Part shown: piece after piece, positions 57,322 through 64,000 of the stretch
How positions within the stretch are numbered: position 1 is the first letter of the stretch
Layout: each line of letters opens with the position of its first letter
From: Hyphomicrobium_A sp963728165
GTDB lineage: Bacteria > Pseudomonadota > Alphaproteobacteria > Rhizobiales > Hyphomicrobiaceae
Direction of reading: 5' to 3'
Length of the DNA stretch: 64,000 nt
NCBI GenBank assembly: GCA_963728165.1
Contig: CAVSIY010000006.1
Coordinates: 1-64,000, forward strand
Translations under genes and position numbers: made by a program
The notes under the pieces: model-generated
The model's database searches: none
Told to the model about the DNA's origin: nothing
What the model saw: the letters and a program-made list of their open reading frames with translations, nothing else

Positions 57322-57999
57322 GTGACTATAAACTTTCCTCGTCTTGCGATTTGCTTGAGCACTACTGCGATTGTCTGCAGCTTTGCGGTCGAGCCCGCCA
57401 CCGCCTCCCCACGGACGAGCGCCGAGACGGAGCGAACCGCTCCGACGCGGCTCGCGCAGTTCAACTGGCTGGGCGGGGATGCCAAGAGCACTGCCACAGC
57501 CAAGAAGGAAGACGGCGGTGCGAAGACCGCCCAAGGCGCCGGCAAAGCCGATACGAAAGCGGCCGCACCGGCCGCGCCTGCCGCTCCCTCATCCGCCTGG
57601 GCGGTGACGTGCACGGACCGCGGAGGCAGCTTCGTCTGCGAGATGACCCAGTCCGTCATCGAGCAGAAGTCGCGCCGCCAGCTGCTGTTGATGTCGGTCA
57701 AGCACAGCAAGGATTCCAAGGGCAGCGCCATGCTGTTCCGGTTGCCGCACGGGATCTACATCCCCGCCGGCGTCACCGTCAAAATAGACGGCGGAAAGGC
57801 CTCAAAACTGGAGTTCCAGAAGAGCGACCAGTACGGCATCTACGCGGCGCTCCCCTTGTCCGCCGATCTGCTCGGCGCCATGAAGAAGGGCAAGGAGCTC
57901 GACATCGACGTCGAGATCAACAAGGGGCAGCCCTTCCAGCTCAAGGGTCAGCTTACCGGTTTCGGACCGGCCTACGACAAGATCACCTCGTTGAATTGA
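57322..57999 (+). CDS. IalB (invasion-associated locus B) family secreted protein
   Basis: A 225-residue protein from GTG 57322, which has GGAGAG 8 bases upstream. A signal peptide (FPRLAICLSTTAIVCSFAVE, cleavage near ATASPR) is followed by a Lys/Ala/Pro linker and the IalB-like domain: WAVTCTDRGGSFVCEMTQSV with two Cys, RLPHGIYIPAGVTVKIDGG, and QLTGFGPAYDKI near the end. PF06776 members are periplasmic or surface proteins, named after a Bartonella invasion locus but common in free-living Rhizobiales. Molecular role not known. It is divergent from the autotransporter. Confidence 0.82.
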   Translation: MTINFPRLAICLSTTAIVCSFAVEPATASPRTSAETERTAPTRLAQFNWLGGDAKSTATAKKEDGGAKTAQGAGKADTKAAAPAAPAAPSSAWAVTCTDRGGSFVCEMTQSVIEQKSRRQLLLMSVKHSKDSKGSAMLFRLPHGIYIPAGVTVKIDGGKASKLEFQKSDQYGIYAALPLSADLLGAMKKGKELDIDVEINKGQPFQLKGQLTGFGPAYDKITSLN

Positions 58000-58302
58000 A
58001 GCCGCCGCCCTGCAGCCTCGTCTCGCAACATCCAGAAATCCCGCCGCTCGAGACACGATGTCAGGTGGCTGCCGAGGGCGCCCATGCGACGCGATGCGGC
58101 CACAATCGGCCGGGATGCAACTTGTGGACAGAGCTCCGACAGCGCCACACGATTGAACGGCTGACTGTTTTCCGGCTTTGCTCTGCGGCTCCGCTGAGGA
58201 CATTTTTGCGTGTAAGGAGCATTGCGCTCGACGCTGGTGCGGCGTAAAATTCAGCTAGTTGTTGATTGACTGATTGCCGCCTTGGGATGGGGAGACCACT
58301 CG
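58000..58302. other. Intergenic region
   Basis: About 300 bases between the IalB-like and caspase-fold genes, same strand. No gene or clear terminator was recognised. GGGGAG just before 58303 is the ribosome site of the next gene. Confidence 0.35.
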
Positions 58303-59409
58303 ATGGTACGTCTCGTGACATCCGTTGTTTTCTTCATGGCGATATTGCTTGGGGGAGCGCTGCCAGCCAGCGCCAGCCCGGCCGGCGCCAGCAAAGTGGT
58401 CGCCCTGGTCATCGGCAATTCCGCACCCGATGAAGGCTTGACGAAAAGCGAGCTCGTGCCTCGCCTCGACGCCCTCAAGGATCGCCTGTTCCATTACGGC
58501 AGCGAGACGCTGCTGTTCACGGGCGTGGACCTTTCGCGCGACGACATGAGCAAGCTCATCCAGCAGTTCCAGGCGCGGCTCGGCGGCGCCGATGTCGCGG
58601 TGGTGTATTATGCCGGCCGCAGCGCGCATACCGACAGCGACAGCTATCTCGTCCCAGCCGACGGGTCCGACGGTCAGATTGCGGGCCTCATCCCCGTTCG
58701 GCCCATCCTGGCGGAGATCCGCAACCGCGTTCCCGGCCGGGCCATGGTGTTCCTTGATTCCGTGAAGCCGAAGGCCGGCTTCAAGTCCAGGGGTGTGCTC
58801 CCCGGGTTCGGACGCCTCGATGCGGAGGCCGACGGCAACAAGCTCTCCCTCGCCTACAGCAGCCTCCTGCCCGGCAGCATGGAGACGCGCACGCCGCTGT
58901 CCATGGCTCTGCTGCAGCACCTACAGCCAAAGCGTGTCGACCTGACGCGCCTTGCTTCCCTCGTCCAGCAGGACGTGAGCTTCCAGTCGAGCGGCATGCA
59001 TGTGCCGCGCGTCTCCGGTGCCGTCCAGTCCAACCTCGCCCTCGACGAGGTCAGCGGCGACGAGCTCGATGCAAAGACGCGCCGCTGTGTTGCCGACCGC
59101 GGCGGTGATGACGCGGGCGTCAAGCTCGCCAGTGCCGACAGGACGGGGGAGTCAACGGTGCAGCTCTCCGCCAGGCAGGGCGAAAGCGTTGTCGGTCGAT
59201 CCGAGTGGCATTTGTTCTGCCCCTTCTTTGAGCCGGCGCCCGAGGCGCGCGCCGTGATCCCCGAGGAAGAGGTGGCGCCGCCATCCAAGTCCAGGAAGGG
59301 CAACGGCTCGGCGCACGGCAGGTCGCATGGTGGCAATACTGCGAAGGGACGCAGACATCCTGCGCCCGCGAGAGTGAGGGAAGCGGCCAGCGGCGTTGCA
59401 CCTCCCTAA
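58303..59409 (+). CDS. Caspase-fold (peptidase C14-like) exported protein lacking the catalytic dyad
   Basis: A 368-residue protein with a signal peptide (SVVFFMAILLGGALPASASP) and a caspase/metacaspase-like domain starting KVVALVIGNSA. The family's YYAGHG histidine motif reads VVYYAGRSAHTDSDSYLVPA, so the catalytic His is replaced by Arg. The Cys-bearing DxCR strand reads AMVFLDSVKPK, without Cys. A C-terminal domain (VQLSARQGESVVGRSEWHLF, CPFF) and a Lys/Arg/Gly-rich tail follow. It is thus a probable pseudo-enzyme, binding rather than cleaving. ATG 58303 is preferred over 58282. It lies immediately upstream of a kinase-WD40 gene on the same strand. Confidence 0.78.
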   Translation: MVRLVTSVVFFMAILLGGALPASASPAGASKVVALVIGNSAPDEGLTKSELVPRLDALKDRLFHYGSETLLFTGVDLSRDDMSKLIQQFQARLGGADVAVVYYAGRSAHTDSDSYLVPADGSDGQIAGLIPVRPILAEIRNRVPGRAMVFLDSVKPKAGFKSRGVLPGFGRLDAEADGNKLSLAYSSLLPGSMETRTPLSMALLQHLQPKRVDLTRLASLVQQDVSFQSSGMHVPRVSGAVQSNLALDEVSGDELDAKTRRCVADRGGDDAGVKLASADRTGESTVQLSARQGESVVGRSEWHLFCPFFEPAPEARAVIPEEEVAPPSKSRKGNGSAHGRSHGGNTAKGRRHPAPARVREAASGVAPP

Positions 59410-59578
59410 CAGAGCGGATCCGGCTCACCCGAAGCCACGAGCCCGAGCAGGCGCGTCGTGATGGCGGCGCCAGAGCAGCGGGCGTTGTGCCCAGGTACAT
59501 GCGAACGGCGAGCTTGCGCTTGCACCGCGCCACGGTAGATGGTGTTCTCATCCTGCCGCTTGCGACCGCGAGGCGTGG

Positions 59579-62161
59579 ATGAATTTTCAGCAGGCATTGG
59601 TCAAAGGCACGCTGCTCGACGGCATCTACTCGATCGAGACCTTGCTCGGCAGTGGAGGTTTCGCCAAGACCTACCTGGCGAATGATCTGACGCTGGCGCG
59701 GCAGGTCGCAATCAAGGAATTCTTTCCCGCTACGGCCGCTTCGCGCCACGGAACGAACGTCCAGCCGTTCGCCGCAAGCGACCAATCCTCCTTCGAGGAC
59801 GCGCGCCAGCGCTTCGAGAAGGAGGCGCGGACGCTCTCGCACGTCACCCATCCCAACATCGTTCGCGTCTTCCGCACGTTCGACGCCAACGGCACGTCTT
59901 ATATCGTGCTCGAGTACGTCGAAGGAGAAGACCTCGAGGACTGGCTGCAGTCGCTAGGGCGCGCGCCAACGCAGGAGGAGGTCGACCGCTTTGCCGAGCC
60001 CCTGCTCGGTGCGCTCGATCGGGTGCACAAAGCCGGCATTCTGCATCGCGACATCACTCCGCGGAACATCCGCATCCGCAAGATCGACCATGCGCCGGTC
60101 CTGCTCGACTTCGGCGCGGCCAAGACCGTCCTCGCGGAGGGCCGGCGCACCACCATCGCCATCAAGACGCCGGGCTATGCCTCGGTCGAATTGAATTCCA
60201 CCGATTCCAAGATGCTCGGCGCCTGGACCGACATCTACGGCCTCGCCGCCACGTTCTATCGAGCGCTCGCCGGGGCACCGCCGCCGGAATCGACGGAGCG
60301 GATTCTCGGAGACACCTTAGTCTCGGCGACAAAGCTGCCGCTCGCCCAAGGCAACTTCCGCCCCGCGTTCCTGGCCGGCATCGACTGGGGTCTGGCTGTG
60401 CGGCCCGAGAAGAGACCCCAGAGCGTCGCCGACTGGCGCGCCCGTCTCATGGACGGCCGCACGACTCGCCGGTCACGGCGCACGCGTCCGCCGGGCACGA
60501 CCACCCAACCGCCGACGGCGCCCGCTCCGACGGCCGTCCCGGTGCCTCCGACGGAGGCGCTGCCGCCGCAGCCCCGGCGCTTCCCGGTTGCGGCGACGCT
60601 CGGCGGCGTCCTCGTGCTCGCCACCGGCTCCTTGCTCGCGGCCTGGCAGCTCGGGCTCGTCGATCTCAACGGGAGCAAGCGGCAAACGGAGATCACCCAG
60701 GGCGGGCCCCAATCGAAGGCGAAGGCCGAGGCGGAAGCTGCCGCGAAGCAACGCGAGCAGAAGGAGGCCGAGCGAAAGCGCAAGGACGAGCAGCGCCAAG
60801 CCCAGGCCAAGCGTGACGAGGAGGCCAAGAAGAAGGCCGAGGACGAGCAGCGTCAGGCCCAGGCCAAGCGCGACGAGGAGGCCAAGAAGAAGGCCGAGGA
60901 CGAGCAGCGTCAGGCCCAGGCCAAGCGCGACGAGGAGGCCAAGAAGAAGAAGGCCGAGGACGAGCAGCGTCAGGCCCAGGCCAAGCGCGACGAGGAGGCC
61001 AAGAAGAAGGCCGAGGACGAGCAGCGTCAGGCCCAGGCCAAGCGCGACGAGGAGGCCAAGAAGAAGGCCGAGGACGAGCAGCGTCAGGCCCAGGCCAAGC
61101 GCGACGAGGAGGCGAAGCAACGTACCGCTGCGGCGGAGCGCAGCCGGACTTGGCAGGACCTCGTGCGCGATCCGGACGGCAGCCGTATCTCGGCGATCGC
61201 CTTCGGCGGCGGGGACAACCTGCTGGCCACGGGGGGCGAGGACGGCCAGCTGCGCGTCTGGCGCCTGGGGAGCAATGCGGCACCGGTGCAGAGCGCCGAT
61301 CCTCCCAAGCTCGACGGCGCGGTCTCCGCGATCGCATTCAGCTCCGATGGCTCAGACCGGCTCGCCGCTGCCGAGCGCAAGAACGGCACGATCCTTTTCT
61401 GGGATACCAAGAACGAGCGACAGCTCAACGTGTCTCGAGGGCCCGCTACCCTGCAGCGCCGGATCTATGCCCTCGGTCGGGCCAATGCGTCGGGCGCGTT
61501 CGCTGCCATCTCGCTGGTCGGCAAGCCCGCAGCCGGCTATCGCGTCCTGCTCGAGACCTGGGACTCCAATGGCAGTCCCATCGGCGAGCCGCACGAGCTT
61601 CAGATCGGCGACCGCACCGTCACCGCCGCGGCCTTCTCCCCCAACGGCGACCTCTACGCGGTGGCGACGCGTCACACCGTGCCCGGTCCCAACGAGTTCG
61701 AGCTGTTGCTGTTCGCACCGGGCCAAGACCAGCCTGCCGCTGTGCTGCCCGCACACGGCTATGTCTTGCGCGTCGTGTTCTCTCCGCACGGCGAGCGTGT
61801 GGCAACCGCCGGGCAGTCTGACCAGATCGACATCTGGGACGTGAAGGACCGGCGCGAGATCAAGCAGCTCGTTGTGCCGGCTCGCCAGAGCACGGACATC
61901 GACGTGACCGCGATTGCGTTCTCGCTCACAGGGCGCTTCCTCGCCTCGGCCAGCGATGCCAGCATCGATAACAAGCTGACGCTCACCGTGTGGGATACCG
62001 ACAGCGACGGGCACTTTGATCTTGACGTGGGCGGAGCGCCGCCCAATTGGCAGGTCCACTGGCTTTCGTTCATCAGCCAGCCTCCCGACAACAAAGATAC
62101 CCTCGCCGTGCCGTGGCACAACGGAGCCGTGCGGCATATCTCCATCGACGCCCACAGCTGA
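59579..62161 (+). CDS. Hanks-type Ser/Thr kinase with coiled coil and WD40-like propeller
   Basis: An 860-residue membrane kinase. Residues 15-280 hold the kinase: GSGGFAKTY, VAIKEFF (Lys), EYVEGEDLEDW, catalytic loop HRDITPRNI, DFGAAK, TDIYGLAATFYRAL. The HRD loop lacks the usual Lys (Thr-Pro-Arg-Asn instead of Lys-Pro-x-Asn). A proline-rich stretch leads to one transmembrane helix (FPVAATLGGVLVLATGSLLA). Six copies of a 19-residue charged repeat form a long helix, and a C-terminal beta-propeller (SAIAFGGGDNLLATGGEDGQ, LRVWRLG; AFSPNGDLYAVATRH; IDIWDVKD) follows. The propeller should sense a partner across the membrane. Frame intact. Confidence 0.87.
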   Translation: MNFQQALVKGTLLDGIYSIETLLGSGGFAKTYLANDLTLARQVAIKEFFPATAASRHGTNVQPFAASDQSSFEDARQRFEKEARTLSHVTHPNIVRVFRTFDANGTSYIVLEYVEGEDLEDWLQSLGRAPTQEEVDRFAEPLLGALDRVHKAGILHRDITPRNIRIRKIDHAPVLLDFGAAKTVLAEGRRTTIAIKTPGYASVELNSTDSKMLGAWTDIYGLAATFYRALAGAPPPESTERILGDTLVSATKLPLAQGNFRPAFLAGIDWGLAVRPEKRPQSVADWRARLMDGRTTRRSRRTRPPGTTTQPPTAPAPTAVPVPPTEALPPQPRRFPVAATLGGVLVLATGSLLAAWQLGLVDLNGSKRQTEITQGGPQSKAKAEAEAAAKQREQKEAERKRKDEQRQAQAKRDEEAKKKAEDEQRQAQAKRDEEAKKKAEDEQRQAQAKRDEEAKKKKAEDEQRQAQAKRDEEAKKKAEDEQRQAQAKRDEEAKKKAEDEQRQAQAKRDEEAKQRTAAAERSRTWQDLVRDPDGSRISAIAFGGGDNLLATGGEDGQLRVWRLGSNAAPVQSADPPKLDGAVSAIAFSSDGSDRLAAAERKNGTILFWDTKNERQLNVSRGPATLQRRIYALGRANASGAFAAISLVGKPAAGYRVLLETWDSNGSPIGEPHELQIGDRTVTAAAFSPNGDLYAVATRHTVPGPNEFELLLFAPGQDQPAAVLPAHGYVLRVVFSPHGERVATAGQSDQIDIWDVKDRREIKQLVVPARQSTDIDVTAIAFSLTGRFLASASDASIDNKLTLTVWDTDSDGHFDLDVGGAPPNWQVHWLSFISQPPDNKDTLAVPWHNGAVRHISIDAHS
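60785..61117 (+). repeat. 57-bp coding tandem repeat (six copies)
   Basis: Copies begin at 60785, 60842, 60899, 60959, 61016 and 61073. Each encodes DEQRQAQAKRDEEAKKKAE. Copy 3 has one extra Lys codon and copy 6 is truncated. Copies 2-5 are nearly identical in sequence, indicating recent expansion or homogenisation. It forms a single charged alpha-helix or coiled coil between the membrane anchor and the propeller. Confidence 0.95.
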
Positions 62162-62193
62162 GGCGAATGACGTTGGCTCGCTTGCGGCGCGGC

Positions 62194-63171
62194 TCAGCTG
62201 TAGGTCGTGCGCAGGTTGAGCATGTCGCGGATGCGGTCCTTGATCGGGCGCCGATCCACAGGAGTGGAGAGTGTCCGCAGCCCCGTCGCGCCTCGTACGA
62301 CAGACGTACCCTCGAGCAGCGGTCCTCTCCAAGCCGCCACCGACTGCGGCCGGTCGTTGGGATAGACAGCAAGGCCCCAGTCGAGCGCCTTGAGAAAGGA
62401 GCGGCGATAGCGGCCGGCGAGCAGCGTCTCCAGCGGCTGGTAGGTGCTGTCGTCGAGGACGCGGGTGGCCGCATCCATCGGCGGCCGTCCCGCGAGCAGG
62501 CGATAGATCGTTGCAGAGGCGCTGTAGATGTCGGTCCAAGCTCCCTGCCCCCGGCCGGAAGTCAGATACTGCTCGTGGGGCGCATAGTTGGCGGTGACCA
62601 GGGCCGTCATGTTCTGCGACGGCAGCAGGGCCCTGGAAGATCCGAAATCGATGAGCACGGGCAGGCCGTCCTCCCTGAGGAGAACGTTCTTGGGCGCGAG
62701 GTCGCGATGCAGGAAGGTGGCGCTATGAATGGTCTCCAGCGCATCGAGCAGCGCCGCCGTGAAAGTCTCCAGCGCCTCCTGCGAGGGAAGCTCAGGTGAT
62801 GTCTGCGCCCATTGCTCGAGGCTGGGCCCGGGGAGGTACTCGAGCACGATGTAGGCGGTACTGTTGGTGAAGAGCCGCTGGACCACGCGCACGATCTGGG
62901 GATGGCAGAAGCGGTTCAAGGTCTCGGCCTCTTCCCAAAACCGGCCCAGATAGCGCCTGAAGGTCTGCTCCTGGTCGATCCCGGCGGCGAGCACGCTGCC
63001 GTCCTCATCGCGTACGGCGGCACTGCTGGGAAAATACTCCTTGATGGCGACGAGCTCGCCCGAATTGCGGTCGATGGCGCGATAGGTGATGCCGAAGCCC
63101 CCGGCCCCCAGCACGCTCTCGATCTCGTAGTGGGCGATCATGGCTCCCGGAGGGAGCGGCACTCCTGCCAT
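62194..63171 (-). CDS. Hanks-type Ser/Thr kinase (soluble)
   Basis: A 325-residue kinase starting MAGVPLPPGAMIAHYEIESV. It has GAGGFGITYRA, VAIKEYFPS (Lys), YIVLEYLPGPSLEQW, catalytic loop HRDLAPKNVLL, DFGSSRALL, WTDIYSASATIYRLLAGRPP and a DWGLAVYPNDRPQS end. The HRD loop has Ala where most Ser/Thr kinases have Lys. No membrane segment or sensor domain. ATG 63171 is chosen because the kinase fold begins there. It is convergent with the kinase-WD40 gene (32 bases between stops) and 50 bases after the third kinase, likely one transcript with it. Confidence 0.85.
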   Translation of the reverse strand: MAGVPLPPGAMIAHYEIESVLGAGGFGITYRAIDRNSGELVAIKEYFPSSAAVRDEDGSVLAAGIDQEQTFRRYLGRFWEEAETLNRFCHPQIVRVVQRLFTNSTAYIVLEYLPGPSLEQWAQTSPELPSQEALETFTAALLDALETIHSATFLHRDLAPKNVLLREDGLPVLIDFGSSRALLPSQNMTALVTANYAPHEQYLTSGRGQGAWTDIYSASATIYRLLAGRPPMDAATRVLDDSTYQPLETLLAGRYRRSFLKALDWGLAVYPNDRPQSVAAWRGPLLEGTSVVRGATGLRTLSTPVDRRPIKDRIRDMLNLRTTYS

Positions 63172-63221
63172 CGGTACAGCCTCCCGTTCGAGCGTATCGC
63201 CTCGTTGCCTCTCAGCCCGCT

Positions 63222-64000
63222 CTAGCCACGGCCAAACCAGCCGCGCCAGGACAACCGATTGGGCCGATCGGAAGTCCCCGCCGCGACCACTTCGTCCTCC
63301 TCCAGATAGGGATCGAACGCCTCGACCCACTGGGCCACCGACTGCGGCCGGTGCTGCGGCAGGGGGCTCATGCCCCACTCGATGGCTGCGAGAAAACGAG
63401 GATCATAGCGCCCGCGTCCAGCCTCGGTAATCGGCACGCAGTTGTCCTGCACCACGCGCTCGAGCCCTTCGGGCGGGGGTGCGCCGGTAATGGCGTCATA
63501 AAGCGTGGCGGCGAGCGCGTAGATATCCGTCCACGGGCCCTGGCCCTTGTTGCTGTACTGCTCGCAGGGCGCGTAGCCCGGCGTCAGCAGGGTGGCGACG
63601 GTCTGGGAATGCTGTGCCACGAGCAGACGCGCGGCGCCGAAATCGATGAGCACTGGGATCATCGGTTGGCCAGCATCATGTTCTTCGGCGCGATGTCGCG
63701 ATGCAACAGACCCTTGGCATGTACCGAATCGAGCGCACCCAGAATCGGAAACAGCACGCCCTCCAGCTGCTGCTGGCTCGGGCGGGAGTTTTGCTTCAGC
63801 CAGTCCTTGAAGCTGCCGCCGTCGATGAAGTCGAGCACCATGTAGGAGGTGTTGTTGGCCTCAAACAGGTACCTCACGCTGACGATGTTGGGATGGTGCA
63901 ACTTGGCAAGTGAGTCCGCCTCGTGCCTGAACTTCTCCAGCCCCCAGGAATAGTAGGCCTGGCTGTTCTGATCTGGCCGCGAGGAGACGGTCTGGTCGGA
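63222..64000 (-). pseudogene. Third Hanks-type Ser/Thr kinase, frameshifted and cut by the window edge
   Basis: Kinase fragment read on the minus strand from the window end. Visible are LEKFRHEADSLAKLHHPNIV, YMVLDFIDGGSFKDWL, catalytic loop HRDIAPKNMML, then, after a one-base loss near 63663, PVLIDFGAARLLVAQ, GYAPCEQYSNKGQGPWTDIY and the C-lobe to WGMSPLPQHRPQSVAQWVEA. The N-lobe with the ATP-binding Lys lies beyond 64000. It is closely related to the downstream kinase, with the same HRD-x-A-P-K-N loop. The shift separates the catalytic loop from the DFG motif. Confidence 0.8.

Overview
The window is high-GC DNA (my estimate is mid-60s percent) from an alphaproteobacterium, most likely of the order Hyphomicrobiales (Rhizobiales). 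The gene families support this: a DUF6476 protein next to rluD, an alphaproteobacterial RpoH, an FdsGBA-FdhD-FdsD formate dehydrogenase, an IalB-family protein, an extensin-like protein, a TIGR01459-type HAD protein and a TipF-like EAL protein. A genus cannot be assigned from the sequence alone. There is no rRNA, CRISPR array or intact transposase.

Layout. 0.4-11.2 kb holds a carbohydrate locus: an ABC ATPase, a GH1 beta-glucosidase, a GH144/PF10091-type glucanase, a lipoprotein solute-binding protein, two permeases and a large discoidin-domain protein. Almost every gene there carries single-base indels, although the encoded residues on both sides of each break are well conserved. 11.2-12.2 kb has a small hydrolase, an integrase C-terminal scrap and tRNA-Glu(CTC). 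12.3-24.5 kb is mostly housekeeping: rluD, rpoH, a duplicated-domain secreted protein, an AmiC-type amidase, moaE-moaD, pgsA and an extensin-like protein. It also holds a dienelactone-hydrolase gene split by two CTAGTGT-ended palindromic elements. 24.5-34.7 kb carries uvrC, a HAD protein, a TipF-like protein, an SDR-like protein, a FUSC transporter and groESL with a CIRCE operator. 35.1-42.3 kb is the lysR-fdsGBA-fdhD-fdsD formate dehydrogenase cluster. 43-50.2 kb is a minus-strand cluster of a membrane metallophosphoesterase and two GMC oxidoreductases, one fused to an alpha/beta-hydrolase. 50.8-51.9 kb has a frameshifted ku and tRNA-Gln(TTG). 52-57 kb is a badly broken autotransporter. 57.3-64 kb has an IalB-family protein, a catalytically dead caspase-fold protein and three related Ser/Thr kinases, one fused to a long coiled coil and a WD40-like propeller.

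How the genes fit together. The formate dehydrogenase needs a molybdenum bis-guanine dinucleotide cofactor. FdhD is in its operon and molybdopterin synthase (MoaE/MoaD) is 16 kb away. GroESL is very probably under HrcA control through CIRCE, and RpoH is also encoded here. The first cluster reads as a beta-glucan (possibly beta-1,2-glucan) import and degradation system that is either recently inactivated or badly sequenced. The right-hand end, with kinases, pseudo-caspase and secreted or surface proteins, is the least understood part.

Caution. Single-base indels are concentrated in 0.4-11 kb, 18-22 kb and 52-57 kb, with isolated ones near 49.9, 51.15 and 63.66 kb. Long genes such as uvrC, groEL, fdsA and the 1145-residue GMC fusion are intact. 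Pseudogene calls therefore mean that the reading frame is broken in this sequence; error and real decay cannot be separated without reads.
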